Assembly: GCF_014154935.1 (NCBI RefSeq)
Contig: NZ_JACEHH010000016.1
Location: 110,518 to 174,517 of the forward strand
Length of the DNA: 64,000 nucleotides
Source of the DNA: Stieleria mannarensis
GTDB taxonomy: Bacteria; Planctomycetota; Planctomycetia; Pirellulales; Pirellulaceae
Direction: 5' to 3'
The notes under the pieces are model-generated. The model did no database searches. It saw only the letters and a list, made by a program, of their open reading frames with translations, and was not told the DNA's origin. The position numbers and the translations under genes were made by a program. Below are positions 8,836 to 18,259 of this stretch, in pieces; the stretch's first letter is position 1, and each line of letters opens with the position of its first letter.

Positions 8836-9816
8836 ATGGCGATTTCAGCCAAAGATGTAAGCGAGCTGCGCAAGTCCACCGGCGCCGGCATGATGGACTG
8901 CAAGAAGGCGTTGATGGAATCCGGCGGCGACATCGACGGCGCCTTGGATTACCTGCGCAAGAAAGGCCAAAAGGTCGCCGCCAAGCGTGCCGATCGTGAA
9001 GCCAACGAAGGCGTCGTGGTCTCGGTCACCGATGGCGGCAAAGGCGTTCTGCTGGCGCTCAGCTGCGAAACCGATTTCGTGGCCAAGAACGAGGAGTTCA
9101 TCGCGTTTGCCGAAAAGCTGGCCAAGCTGGCTTTGGACAGCGGTGTCGCAACCAAGGACGAAGTCACCAAGCTGGAATTGGACGGCGAAACGGTCGCGGA
9201 GAAACTGATCGAGCGAACCGGAACCATCGGCGAAAAGATCGAAATCGCGGATTTCCAAACGATCCAAGGCGACAACCTGGCGTCCTACATCCACGCCGGC
9301 AGCAAGATCGGCGTGCTGTTGTCCTACAAGGACGGCGGCAAGGACGACGCCGGGGAGTTCTTCCGCAAAGTGGCGATGCACGTGGCCGCCATGAAGCCGT
9401 CGATCCTGACCCCCGATGAGTTCGACGCCGAACTGGTCGCCAAGGAAACCGAAGCGTTGCAGGGACAGATCAAGGTCGAAAACGAAGACCGCGAACGATT
9501 GGGCAAAACGCTCAAGACCGTGCCCCAGTACGCCAGCCGCTCGCAACTGACACCGGAGGTCATGCAAAAGGTCGAAGACGACATCAAAGCGGAACTGAAG
9601 GCCGAAGGCAAACCGGAGAAGATCTGGGACAAGATCATTCCCGGCAAACTGGATCGGTTCATCGCCGACAACACCCTGTTGGACCAAGAACGTTGCTTGC
9701 TCAGCCAGTTCTACGCCCTGGATGACACCAAGACCGTCGAGGCGGCGGTGAAGGAATTCAGCCCTGAAGCCGAAGTCGTCGCGTTCAAACGCGTTGCCGT
9801 CGGCTCGGCGTCCTGA
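8836..9816 (+). CDS. tsf: Translation elongation factor Ts
   Basis: A 326-aa EF-Ts, the guanine-nucleotide exchange factor of EF-Tu. The N-terminal UBA-like domain has the signature VSELRKSTGAGMMDCKKAL, followed by the KRADREANEGVV core and the CETDFVAKNEEF motif. A strong GGAGG (8825-8829) sits 6 nt before the ATG. A short hairpin with T-run (8805-8822) precedes the SD and could tune rpsB-tsf expression. It is followed by an intrinsic terminator at 9848-9886. Confidence 0.99.
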   Translation: MAISAKDVSELRKSTGAGMMDCKKALMESGGDIDGALDYLRKKGQKVAAKRADREANEGVVVSVTDGGKGVLLALSCETDFVAKNEEFIAFAEKLAKLALDSGVATKDEVTKLELDGETVAEKLIERTGTIGEKIEIADFQTIQGDNLASYIHAGSKIGVLLSYKDGGKDDAGEFFRKVAMHVAAMKPSILTPDEFDAELVAKETEALQGQIKVENEDRERLGKTLKTVPQYASRSQLTPEVMQKVEDDIKAELKAEGKPEKIWDKIIPGKLDRFIADNTLLDQERCLLSQFYALDDTKTVEAAVKEFSPEAEVVAFKRVAVGSAS

Positions 9817-9847
9817 TTCGATCCCCATCGAAAACGACATTTGCGGA

Positions 9848-9886
9848 AACCTCGTCGTGTCCCCTCGGGAACGGCGAGGTTTTTTC
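9848..9886 (+). terminator. Intrinsic terminator after tsf
   Basis: AACCTCG (9848-9854) and CGAGGTT (9875-9881) form a stem with an internally structured loop, followed directly by a T-run (9880-9885). It separates rpsB-tsf from pyrH-frr. Confidence 0.8.
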
Positions 9887-9936
9887 GTATCATCTGGCGA
9901 CCCGAGTGAGATCTCATACGCCAGGAAGGACCGAAC

Positions 9937-10683
9937 ATGTCTGACGCCTCTGCCACACCCCAGCTTCGTTACCAGCGTGTCGTCCTTAAGTTGAGCGGTG
10001 AGAGCCTGGCCGATTCCGGGGGCCGCGGCATCAGCAGCCAAGAGATGTCCGACATCGCCGAACAGATCCGCCAGGCGCACCGCAACGGTTGCCAAATCGC
10101 GATCGTGATCGGCGGCGGAAACATCTTGCGTGGGGCCCAGTTCTCCGGCAGTAACGCGCTCGTCCAAGAAGCCACGGCGCACTACATGGGGATGCTGGCC
10201 ACGGTGATCAACTCGCTTGCCATGCAAGACGCCTTGGAAACACTGGGGCTGTCGACGCGGGTGATGTCCGCCGTGCCGATGGACAAGATCGCCGAAACCT
10301 TCATCCGCCGGCGTGCGATCCGACATCTAACCAAAGGCCGGGTGATCATCCTGGCCGCCGGGATCGGCAACCCGTTCGTGACGACCGACACCGCCGCGGC
10401 CCAGCGGGCGCTGGAGATCGACGCCGATGTGGTCCTTAAAGCGACCCGTGTCGATGGCGTTTATAGCGATGATCCCGAAAAGAACCCCCACGCGGTGCTG
10501 TACGACCGGCTGACCTACCAACAGGTCAACGAAAAGCAACTTCGCGTCATGGATGCCACTGCGATCGCACTGTGCCAGGAACACGCCAAACCGATCCTGG
10601 TGTTCAACTTTAAAAAATCGGGAAGCATTATCCGGGCGATCAACGGCGAAACCGTCGGTACCTGGATCGGATCGGAGAAGTAA
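9937..10683 (+). CDS. pyrH: Uridylate kinase
   Basis: A 248-aa hexameric bacterial UMP kinase of the amino-acid-kinase fold, phosphorylating UMP to UDP in pyrimidine biosynthesis. Visible signatures are [11 protein letters not shown], the glycine-rich [10 protein letters not shown], the [17 protein letters not shown] loop and [17 protein letters not shown]. An AGGAAGGA SD lies just upstream of the ATG. The position between tsf and frr is the ancestral bacterial order. Confidence 0.98.
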   Translation: MSDASATPQLRYQRVVLKLSGESLADSGGRGISSQEMSDIAEQIRQAHRNGCQIAIVIGGGNILRGAQFSGSNALVQEATAHYMGMLATVINSLAMQDALETLGLSTRVMSAVPMDKIAETFIRRRAIRHLTKGRVIILAAGIGNPFVTTDTAAAQRALEIDADVVLKATRVDGVYSDDPEKNPHAVLYDRLTYQQVNEKQLRVMDATAIALCQEHAKPILVFNFKKSGSIIRAINGETVGTWIGSEK

Positions 10684-10760
10684 CTCCCATCCACACACTG
10701 AACGAGAAAAAAGCTAGACTCTAAACCTACCGACCACACTCTAACCCAAGGATGCTCAAC

Positions 10761-11321
10761 ATGTCCGCCGAAGAAACCTTGATGGACGCCGAAGAACGTA
10801 TGGAAAAGGCGATCAGCGTACTGGGTACACAGCTTTCCGGGATCCGCACCGGCCGCGCCACCCCCGGTCTGGTCGATTCGCTTAAGGTTGAAGCCTACGG
10901 GTCGACCTCGCCGCTGAAGCAACTCGCCTCGATCGGGACACCCGAGCCGCAGCAAATCTTGATCCGCCCCTACGACGCCGGCACCATCAAAGACATCGAA
11001 AAGGCGATCGTGGGCAGCGACCTGGGGCTGAACCCGCAAAACGACGGACGCGTGATTCGATTGAACATCCCCGCCCTTTCGACCGACGTGCGAAAGAAAA
11101 TGGTTTCGCGGATCAAAGAGTTGGCCGAAGACGCCAAAATCTCGATCCGCAATATCCGCCGCGATGCCAACAAGACCGCCGATCAGCTGGAAAAGGACAA
11201 GGAACTGACCGAAGACGATCGCGACAAGCTCAAGAGCGATGTCCAAGACATGCTCAAAAAGTTTGAAGACCAAATCAACGAGATGGCCAAGGCCCGCGAA
11301 GCCGAAGTGCTGGAAGCGTAA
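10761..11321 (+). CDS. frr: Ribosome recycling factor
   Basis: A 186-aa RRF that splits post-termination ribosomes with EF-G. Signatures are MEKAISVLGTQLSGIRTGRATPGLVD, the PLKQLASI strand, IRPYDAGTIKDIEKAI and the C-terminal NIRRDANKTADQLEKD helix. Two ATGs compete: 10752 would sit directly on the SD, while 10761 (MSAEETL) has AAGGA (10748-10752) at 8-nt spacing and gives the usual family length. I therefore use 10761. Confidence 0.98.
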   Translation: MSAEETLMDAEERMEKAISVLGTQLSGIRTGRATPGLVDSLKVEAYGSTSPLKQLASIGTPEPQQILIRPYDAGTIKDIEKAIVGSDLGLNPQNDGRVIRLNIPALSTDVRKKMVSRIKELAEDAKISIRNIRRDANKTADQLEKDKELTEDDRDKLKSDVQDMLKKFEDQINEMAKAREAEVLEA

Positions 11322-11340
11322 CCGCGGATCGACCTACTGA

Positions 11341-11540
11341 GGTCCTGCGGCTTTAGGACTTCACCCTCCCTGGAAGGGAGGGTCGAGCGCAGCGAGGGGA
11401 GGGTCGATTGGTGGTGCTTGAGCGGATCCGAGCCACAGCAAACCCTCCCCGCTCCGAGCGCTCACTCCTCCGCGACCCTCCCAGAGGGAGGGGTTAACCA
11501 GCTTAGCGATGAATCGCTCGCTCAACTCGATGCAGATGGG
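11341..11540. repeat. Family D MITE-like element, copy 1
   Basis: About 200 bp between the convergent frr and MoxR genes. It contains CCCTCCCTGGAAGGGAGGG, GTCGAGCGCAGCGAGGGGAGGG, a central CAAACCCTCCCCGC block and CTCCGCGACCCTCCCAGAGGG. The same modules in the same order occur at 39236-39470 and 45001-45234. This copy lacks clear outer inverted repeats. It has no credible coding capacity. Confidence 0.8.
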
Positions 11541-11611
11541 GCAAACGCAACGAGGGGAAAGTGGCGGCAAGCAACTCATCGAGCAAGTCCCCCGCACTCT
11601 CTTCCCACCGT

Positions 11612-12658
11612 TTACAGCGCCGCGGATTTCTTCGGCGCCAAATCTTTCACCAGCCGACGAATCAGATCGTCGACAGTGATCCCGTCGGCTTCGGCGGTGA
11701 ATGTCGGCACGATGCGGTGCCGCAACACCGGGAAAGCCAGTTTCTGAACGTCGTCGATCGTGACGTGCGGCCGGCCGTGCATCAACGCGCGGGCCTTGGA
11801 TGCCAACACCAATTGCTGGCTCGCCCGCGGCCCGGGCCCCCATTCGATCAGCTCCTTGGCCCATGAGGCACAGTTCGGGTCGCTCGGCCGCACCGCGCGG
11901 ACGGCGTCGAGCACCCATTCCTTGACATGCGGCGGCAGCGGGACGCGGCGGACCGTCTTCTGGAACGCAATGATCTGCTCTCCCGTGACCACGGCCTGGA
12001 CCGTCGTGTCGAACGTCGATGTCGTCCGATCGACGATCTCGGATTCCTCTTCGCGACTGGGGTAGTCGACGACCACGTGGAATAGGAACCGGTCGCGTTG
12101 GGCTTCGGGCAACGGATACGTCCCCTCCTGCTCGATCGGGTTCTGAGTCGCCAGGACAAAGAACGGTTCGTCCAATTTGTAGGTTTTCCCGCCGGCGGTG
12201 ACTTCGTGTTCCTGCATCGCCTCCAGCAGTGCCGCTTGGGTTTTCGGCGGCGTCCGGTTGATCTCGTCGGCCAGCAGCATTTGCGTGAAAACGGGGCCGC
12301 GCTCGAACAACAACTCACGCCGGCCGGTTTCGGGGTCTTCTTGAATGATGTCCGTTCCGGTGATGTCGCCGGGCATCAGGTCGGGCGTGAACTGGATGCG
12401 GTGAAATTTCAGGTGCATCGATTCGGCGAGCGTGCGAATCATCAGGGTTTTTGCCAGCCCCGGCACGCCTTCGAGCAGGCAATGACCGCGTGAAAGGATC
12501 GCGATCAGCAACTGTTCGATCACGTCCTCCTGGCCGACGACGACGCGGGCGACCTGCTGCCGAACGGCCTGGCAGGCTTTGACTAATTCGGCGGCTTTGG
12601 CAGCGTCATTCTCTCCGTCGGATGCGACGCCGGATTCGATCGGTGGCGGTTGAACCAT
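11612..12658 (-). CDS. MoxR-family AAA+ ATPase
   Basis: A 348-aa MoxR/RavA-type chaperone ATPase. It has Walker A GVPGLAKT with GHCLLEG before it, Walker [24 protein letters not shown], sensor-1 [26 protein letters not shown], and a C-terminal lid with [18 protein letters not shown]. MoxR ATPases usually act with von Willebrand factor A proteins in metal-cofactor or envelope complex assembly, but here no VWA or DUF58 partner follows, because family D repeat DNA lies downstream. The start is the ATG at 12658 (MVQPPP); a GTG at 12667 is an alternative. Probably monocistronic. Confidence 0.95.
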   Translation of the reverse strand: MVQPPPIESGVASDGENDAAKAAELVKACQAVRQQVARVVVGQEDVIEQLLIAILSRGHCLLEGVPGLAKTLMIRTLAESMHLKFHRIQFTPDLMPGDITGTDIIQEDPETGRRELLFERGPVFTQMLLADEINRTPPKTQAALLEAMQEHEVTAGGKTYKLDEPFFVLATQNPIEQEGTYPLPEAQRDRFLFHVVVDYPSREEESEIVDRTTSTFDTTVQAVVTGEQIIAFQKTVRRVPLPPHVKEWVLDAVRAVRPSDPNCASWAKELIEWGPGPRASQQLVLASKARALMHGRPHVTIDDVQKLAFPVLRHRIVPTFTAEADGITVDDLIRRLVKDLAPKKSAAL

Positions 12659-12835
12659 AAATCTCACTTTTTGCGAACAGGATAATCGCCCAGTAGGACG
12701 ACATTATCTTAACCACTCGGTCGATCGTGTGGATCGATGGCGACCATCTCTAGCTGGATCGGCGACCGCGAAATGGCGACCGCGAAATGGCGGCCGCGGG
12801 GTTATACCGGCACCTGAACACGTTATCTTTGGAAT

Positions 12836-14662
12836 ATGGCATCGCTCTACGTTGTTCGCGGACGGGATCAGGGAAAGCACTTCGTGCTCGACGGGGACGT
12901 CGTGCGCATCGGACGTGACACGCAAAACGACGTCCAGCTGCTCGACAGCGAAGCGTCCCGCAATCACGCCGAAATCCGAATCGATGCATCCAGCGACTGC
13001 CACCTGGTGGACCTGAACAGCAGCAACGGGACGCAGATCAACGGCAAACGAATCAGCCACCAAAAGCTGCTCAGCGGGGATCGGATCGAGATCGGCGGCA
13101 CGCTGTTGATCTTTACCGGAACCGGACAGCCGACGGCGATCGAAGCCGCCCACGGCGTCGATATCGTGCGGCAAAGCAGCGGTGCCGATGCCAGCCGAAT
13201 CATCTCGTCGCTGGTCCGCCCGACCTCGCGGACCGGCGGCATTCGCCGCGATCCGGTTCGATTGCCCGACCAGGTCGCCGAGGCGGTGGCGCCGTTCGAG
13301 ACCGAATTGTCCAAGTCCTCCGATTCATCCTCGCCATCCTCCTCGGTCGACTCCGTCGATCCGGTGATGAACACGATCACCGATAGCGACCGCTCGCTGG
13401 AAGTGATGTACCTGACGGCCTTGGCGGTGGGGCGGACCGATGACCTGGACGAATTGCTGGACCGGATCTTGCGACTGGTCTTCGATTGGGTCGATGCCGA
13501 TCGCGGCTGCATCATGCTGCGCGACAACGAAACGAACCAATTGCGTCCGGCCGCGCGATGCGACCGCCAGTCGACCGACGGCCAGTCACGTGTTGAGGCG
13601 CCGATCAGCATCAGTAGCACGATCCTGGATTACGTCCTGGACCGCGCCGAAGGAGTTCGGACCAGCGATGCCACCGACGACGCACGCTTCGATGCCGCCG
13701 CATCGATCGTCCAGGGCGGCGTCCGCGAGGCGCTGTGCGTGCCGCTGCAAGGACGCTATGACATCGTCGGCGCACTCTACATCGACACCTACACCTCGCC
13801 CGGTCAAATCGTCCGACGTGGAAAAACGCATCGATTTACCGACGAACACTTACGGCTGATCACCGCGATCGGGCACCAAGCGGCACTGGCGATCGAGGAC
13901 ACGTTCTATTACTCGGCGCTGCTGCAAAGCGAACGCCTGGCCGCAATGGGGCAAACCATCGCGACGCTTTCGCACCACGTCAAAAACATTCTGCAGGGCA
14001 TCCGCGGCGGCAGCTACCTGATCGAAGCCGGACTGAAACGCGATGACACCGATGCCGTGCGGCGCGGCTGGGGAATGGTCGACCGAAACCAAGAACGGAT
14101 CTCCAATCTGGTGATGGACATGCTGACGTTCTCCAAGGAACGCCAGCCGCAGAAAGTCGACGCGGACTTGAACGAGACGACCGCCGACGTGGTGGAACTG
14201 ATGACCTCACGCGCCGATGAAGCCGGTGTTGAACTGTCGCTCCAAACCGACGACGCCCTGCCCCAGGCGTGGTTCGATCCCGACGCCATGCATCAAGCCA
14301 TTTTGAATTTGGTCACCAACGCGATCGATGCCGTCAAAGGCGAACATGCCGATGGCGCGCACGAGGATCCCGAGGCGGCGGAGGAACTGGCCAAGGGGAT
14401 CGTCAAAGTCGAAACCGGATTTGACCCCGCGCAAGGATGGTTCGTCGATGTGATTGACAACGGCCCCGGCGTCTCCGCCGAAGACCGCCAGAAGATCTTC
14501 TCACTGTTCGAATCGAAAAAGGGTGCCCGCGGCACCGGGCTCGGGCTGCCCGTCAGCGCGAAAATTTTGAAGGAGCACGGCGGGTCGATCGAAATCCTCG
14601 ACCCTCCCAGCGGCACGGGGTGTTGCTTCCGATTGCTACTGCCCGCAGGCGCTGAGCCCTAG
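12836..14662 (+). CDS. FHA-GAF sensor histidine kinase
   Basis: A 608-aa soluble signalling protein without membrane segments. Residues 1-95 form an FHA phosphothreonine-binding domain (VVRIGRDTQNDVQL, SRNHAEI, SSNGTQING). Residues about 185-345 form a GAF domain (DRGCIMLRDNE, REALCVPLQGRYDIVGALYID). The dimerisation/phosphoacceptor helix is at about 370-390 (LAAMGQTIATLSHHVKNILQ). The HATPase domain follows (NLVTNAIDAV, DVIDNGPGVS, GTGLGLPV). HHVKN in place of HExxxP is a variant H-box seen in NtrB-like kinases. No response regulator is adjacent, so it is an orphan; the FHA domain suggests cross-talk with Ser/Thr kinases. Confidence 0.95.
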   Translation: MASLYVVRGRDQGKHFVLDGDVVRIGRDTQNDVQLLDSEASRNHAEIRIDASSDCHLVDLNSSNGTQINGKRISHQKLLSGDRIEIGGTLLIFTGTGQPTAIEAAHGVDIVRQSSGADASRIISSLVRPTSRTGGIRRDPVRLPDQVAEAVAPFETELSKSSDSSSPSSSVDSVDPVMNTITDSDRSLEVMYLTALAVGRTDDLDELLDRILRLVFDWVDADRGCIMLRDNETNQLRPAARCDRQSTDGQSRVEAPISISSTILDYVLDRAEGVRTSDATDDARFDAAASIVQGGVREALCVPLQGRYDIVGALYIDTYTSPGQIVRRGKTHRFTDEHLRLITAIGHQAALAIEDTFYYSALLQSERLAAMGQTIATLSHHVKNILQGIRGGSYLIEAGLKRDDTDAVRRGWGMVDRNQERISNLVMDMLTFSKERQPQKVDADLNETTADVVELMTSRADEAGVELSLQTDDALPQAWFDPDAMHQAILNLVTNAIDAVKGEHADGAHEDPEAAEELAKGIVKVETGFDPAQGWFVDVIDNGPGVSAEDRQKIFSLFESKKGARGTGLGLPVSAKILKEHGGSIEILDPPSGTGCCFRLLLPAGAEP

Positions 14663-14758
14663 ACGATCCAGAGGACGTCAATTGCATTCCTGGTGAATTC
14701 AGTTGCTTTTGTTGCGTGTGTCATCAAAGACCACTCCGCTCGGTTCGCCAACGGCGAT

Positions 14759-14978
14759 GGACATCTTAGCCTGGGGGGAGACCGGATGAGCCCCAGCGAA
14801 TCCGGGCGTAACCCCAGGTCCACGCACACCAAGAAACCTCTCCCCCTTTCGGTCGGCCGGCGGCTTTGCCGCCGGCCGACCGAAAGGGGGAGAAGAGAAG
14901 GGGAGAAGGCTTTCTTTCCTGGGGTTGCGGTCACTCCGCTGCGCTCGTTCCCTGACCCCAGGCTATGGATGTGCATGC
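14759..14978. repeat. MITE-like element with nested 24-bp perfect palindrome
   Basis: The 357-bp gap between the kinase gene and the ArfB gene contains an element with terminal inverted similarity: GACATCTTAGCCTGGGG near 14760, mirrored by CCCCAGGCTATGGATGTGC near 14960-14978. In its centre 14840-14863 and 14869-14892 are perfect 24-bp inverted arms around a CTTTG loop. The element lies between convergent genes, so it could terminate transcription from both sides. No coding capacity is credible. Confidence 0.65.
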
Positions 14979-15019
14979 CCTTTGGGCGAGCGTTGCGGAA
15001 TCGATGCAGCGTCCACCCG

Positions 15020-15445
15020 CTAATGGTCGAATCGTTGACGGCGGCTCTGTTTCTTTTGGCTCAGCTGGGTCTTGGCTTCTTTGCGCCGCCGTTTGCTGCC
15101 CAGGGTCGGGCGGGTCTTCTTTCGCTTCTTGGCCGGCTCTCGGCACTCCAGCAACATTTCCACCAGGCGGAATCGCGCGTCGGCCAGGTTGCGCGGCTGA
15201 TCGCGGTAGCGCTCGCTGTGCAGCACCAGTTCGCCGTCTTTGGTGATGCGGTTGGCATACCGCGCAATGAATCGGCTGCGCCAGCCCGGATCGATCGCGG
15301 TGCATTTGCCGGGCGACCAGCGGAGCGTGATCTTGGAATTGACCTTGTTGACGTTCTGACCACCCGGCCCGCTGCTGCGCGTCGCGGTGACCTCGATTTC
15401 CGAGGCCGGAATCGTCAGTCGTGCGTTGACATACAGATCGCTCAT
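15020..15445 (-). CDS. arfB: ArfB/YaeJ-like peptidyl-tRNA hydrolase (ribosome rescue)
   Basis: A 141-aa class-I release-factor-like protein. The catalytic GGQ loop is present (TRSSGPGGQNVNKVNSKITLRW), and the C-terminus is a basic, Lys/Arg-rich tail (KKRKKTRPTLGSKRRRKEAK), as needed to enter the empty mRNA channel of stalled ribosomes. It lacks the codon-recognition domains of RF1/RF2. The role is hydrolysis of peptidyl-tRNA on non-stop ribosomes. It is a single minus-strand gene. Confidence 0.95.
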   Translation of the reverse strand: MSDLYVNARLTIPASEIEVTATRSSGPGGQNVNKVNSKITLRWSPGKCTAIDPGWRSRFIARYANRITKDGELVLHSERYRDQPRNLADARFRLVEMLLECREPAKKRKKTRPTLGSKRRRKEAKTQLSQKKQSRRQRFDH

Positions 15446-15644
15446 CGAGCACTCACATTCCTGGGCGGTGGGAGACTAAGCCGGTGGAACCGACGGGGAC
15501 AGACCCCTGGGGACACGGACAGGCCCCTGGGGACACGGCAACGTTCAACAAGGATCGCGGACATCCCCGACCGTGTCAAAACAAAGCAGCCCGTCGAATC
15601 ATCAACGGCCGAATGATCAATGGACCTGTGGGCGGGCACAAAAA

Positions 15645-15673
15645 AACCCGCAAGTCACGAAGACTTGCGGGTT
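15645..15673 (-). terminator. Intrinsic terminator of the tRNA-Glu gene
   Basis: On the minus strand AACCCGCAAGTC is paired with GACTTGCGGGTT around a short TTCGT loop and followed by a T-run (complement of the A-run at 15640-15646). It lies about 30 bp past the tRNA 3' end. Confidence 0.9.
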
Positions 15674-15701
15674 TTGGTCGGTTGCCGAGCAATCGGCAAG
15701 G

Positions 15702-15774
<73 letters not shown>

Positions 15775-16016
15775 ATGGCGATTGATCAGCGGGGTGATCA
15801 ATCACTGGTCGGAGTTTTAGCGAAGACCCCAAGGAACCGTCAAGGGTTCGTGGTGCTCACCGCGAAAAACGGCGCATTTTTTGCTTCAGCGGGGAAGCAA
15901 CCTGCATTGAGCACACCGTAACGGGGATGGGGGGAGGGCCAAACCAGAGCTTTGGTTCGTATCGGCCCAAGATTTTGGCCGGAAAAGTTCTCCGGCCTCG
16001 CTCTCCGTGCTAGACA

Positions 16017-16211
16017 CTATGCATCGACGGCCGCGTCACCCGACTCCAGGCTTTTTTGGATTGCCTCGTAGACTTCGCGGCGGTGCACCGGAACTTCGCG
16101 CGGAGCCTCCACGCCGAGTCGAACCTTGTCGCCACGGATCTCGACAACAACGATCTTGATGTCGTTGTTGATGACAATACTCTCGTTCTTTTTTCTTGAT
16201 AAAACCAACAT
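16017..16211 (-). CDS. csrA: Carbon storage regulator CsrA
   Basis: A 64-aa post-transcriptional regulator. [14 protein letters not shown] at the N-terminus, the [15 protein letters not shown] core and [10 protein letters not shown] match CsrA/RsmA, a dimer binding GGA motifs in mRNA leaders. AAGGA lies 8 nt before the ATG. It stands alone, divergent from nothing obvious, 240 bp from tRNA-Glu. Targets are not visible from this window. Confidence 0.98.
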   Translation of the reverse strand: MLVLSRKKNESIVINNDIKIVVVEIRGDKVRLGVEAPREVPVHRREVYEAIQKSLESGDAAVDA

Positions 16212-16537
16212 TGTTTCAGTCCTTTCGTTGACCGGCCTGATGAATCGGGTTGATGCCTACGGGGCGAACCAGCGTCCGACGGGAGGTCATTCGGCAAGAT
16301 CGCTGTAGGCCGGTTCAATGCGGCGTCACTATTGGGAGGTAGGGACGGCCACTCCTGACAGTCAACTCTAGAACAAAATAAGTCACGGTCAAGGAATTCT
16401 GGCTTGACAAACCCTGATTTCTGACCTTTCAACCCCGGCCGCGACTCACCTAACCGTCAAACTCCGCCGCCGAGGGGGTGTTTCACGCCCCGAAACCTGT
16501 CACTGATGACAGGTGTAAACGCCTGTCCCCCTGAAAC
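16212..16537. other. Intergenic region upstream of csrA, with a terminator-like hairpin
   Basis: No gene is seen in these 326 bp. ACCTGTCA and TGACAGGT (16495-16514) form an 8-bp hairpin 24 bp past the aldehyde dehydrogenase stop codon, without a clear T-run; it may be a weak terminator for that gene. The csrA promoter must lie in the right-to-left direction here, but I cannot locate it confidently. Confidence 0.4.
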
Positions 16538-18019
16538 CTACAACTTCACTGTCACCGTCTTGGACTCGGTGTACGGTTTCAACCCCTCCTCTCCCAACTC
16601 GCGGCCGTAACCGCTCATCTTGAATCCACCGAAGGGGGCTGCGGCATCGAACACGTCATAGCAGTTGACCCAAATCGTTCCGGCGCGCACCCGGGCGGCG
16701 AAGTCGTGGGCGTTTGCGATGTCGCGGGTCCAGACGGCGGCGGCCAGGCCATAGAAGGTGTTGTTGGCCCGGCGGATCATGTCGTCTTTGTCCTCGAATG
16801 TTAACACGCTCATCACCGGCCCGAAGATCTCGTCGGTGGCGATCGACATCTGATCCTCGACCTTGTCAAAGATCGTCGGCTGGATGAAGTAACCGGTGTC
16901 GCCGACCCGCTCGCCGCCGGCGACGCACTGGGCGCCTTCGCGTTTGCCTTTGTCGATGTACGACATGATCTTGTCGAACTGAGCCTTGTCGACCTGCGGC
17001 CCTTGCTGGGTGTCCTCGGCGAAGGGGTCGCCGACCTTGCGTTTCATCGTCAGCGCCGTCAATTTTTCGACGAACTCGTCGTGACACGACTGCTCGACAA
17101 ACACGCGACTGCCCGCACAACAACACTGGCCCTGATTGAGGAACAGTCCGATGTAGGCGCCTTCGACGGCGGCGTCCATGTCGGCATCGGCAAAGACCAC
17201 GTTGGGGCTTTTGCCGCCCAGTTCAAACGTCAACCGTTTCAACGTGTCGGCCGAATCGCGGGTGATGATCTGTGCGGTGCGGTGTTCACCGGTGAACGCA
17301 ATCTTGTCGATCAACGGGTGCTTCACACAAGCCGCTCCGGCGGTCGGACCGAAACCCGGGACGATGTTGATCACGCCATCGGGAAAGCCCACTTCTTTGG
17401 CCAACTGGGCCATCCGCAAACAGGTCAGCGGCGTCTGTTCGGCCGGCTTCATCACCACCGTGCATCCGGCGGCCAGCGCGGGTCCCCATTTCCAGGCCAG
17501 CATCAACAGCGGAAAATTCCACGGGATGATTTGACCGGCCACGCCGATCGGTTCGCGCCGTGTGTAACACAGATAGTTGCCGCGAATCGGGATCGTGCTG
17601 CCGTGCAGTTTGTCGGCATAGCCGGCGTAGTAGCGGATCGCATCGATGGCCAGCGGCAAGTCGGCAGCCAGACTGTCGCCCAACGGTTTGCCGTTGTCGA
17701 GTGTTTCCAGCGCCGCCAATGAATGAATCTCTTGCTCCATCCGGTCGGCCAGCTTGTACAACAACCGGCCTCGGTCACGGGCATCCATCTTGGGCCAATC
17801 GCCTGACTCGAACGCCCGTCGCGCGGCCTTGGCTGCGGCGTCGACATCGGCCGCGTCACCCTCGGCGACTTGGGCGATTTCCTGTTCGGTCGCGGGGTTT
17901 AGCGTGGCGAAGGTTTTTCCACTGACCGCGGGAACCCATTTGCCATCAATAAAGCACTCGGTGTGTTTCACGTCGACTTCGGCAGCCGATTTCGGTGCGG
18001 GAGAAAGGGTGGTGCTCAT
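16538..18019 (-). CDS. NAD(P)-dependent aldehyde dehydrogenase
   Basis: A 493-aa classical ALDH. It shows the cofactor-binding [32 protein letters not shown], the general-base motif [12 protein letters not shown] and the catalytic Cys in [12 protein letters not shown] (three consecutive Cys). C-terminal motifs [12 protein letters not shown] and [13 protein letters not shown] place it with the ALDH1/2 and betaine-aldehyde group. The usual FTGS is FTGEH here, a Glu where the family often has Ser. The physiological aldehyde is not identifiable; it is monocistronic. Confidence 0.95.
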   Translation of the reverse strand: MSTTLSPAPKSAAEVDVKHTECFIDGKWVPAVSGKTFATLNPATEQEIAQVAEGDAADVDAAAKAARRAFESGDWPKMDARDRGRLLYKLADRMEQEIHSLAALETLDNGKPLGDSLAADLPLAIDAIRYYAGYADKLHGSTIPIRGNYLCYTRREPIGVAGQIIPWNFPLLMLAWKWGPALAAGCTVVMKPAEQTPLTCLRMAQLAKEVGFPDGVINIVPGFGPTAGAACVKHPLIDKIAFTGEHRTAQIITRDSADTLKRLTFELGGKSPNVVFADADMDAAVEGAYIGLFLNQGQCCCAGSRVFVEQSCHDEFVEKLTALTMKRKVGDPFAEDTQQGPQVDKAQFDKIMSYIDKGKREGAQCVAGGERVGDTGYFIQPTIFDKVEDQMSIATDEIFGPVMSVLTFEDKDDMIRRANNTFYGLAAAVWTRDIANAHDFAARVRAGTIWVNCYDVFDAAAPFGGFKMSGYGRELGEEGLKPYTESKTVTVKL

Positions 18020-18259
18020 GCTGACCTCGTGCGGAGAAGGGGGAATCGCGCGGACGCGTGAATCGCTGGGAAGGAAGAAAATCGGTAACAGGACGAGCAG
18101 CGTGTTTTACCGGATCGGAACTGGTCGATGGGGCGGGAACTGCTCTTGACCTCGTTTCTCCACCCATTTTAGGGTGTTGATTGCGAGAGGGAAAACCGAT
18201 TGTCGATGAAGGAATGTCGACATGCGCTAACCAACACGCCCGAGAGTAAGGCTGCAAGG

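Noticed and set aside
11361..11918. Frame of 185 aa over the family D repeat
   Set aside because: It overlaps the MoxR gene in the opposite phase and consists of repeat-encoded low-complexity residues.
15977..15997. GGCCGGA/TCCGGCC hairpin as csrA terminator
   Set aside because: On the minus strand it is followed by AAAATC rather than a T-run, so an intrinsic terminator is not supported.
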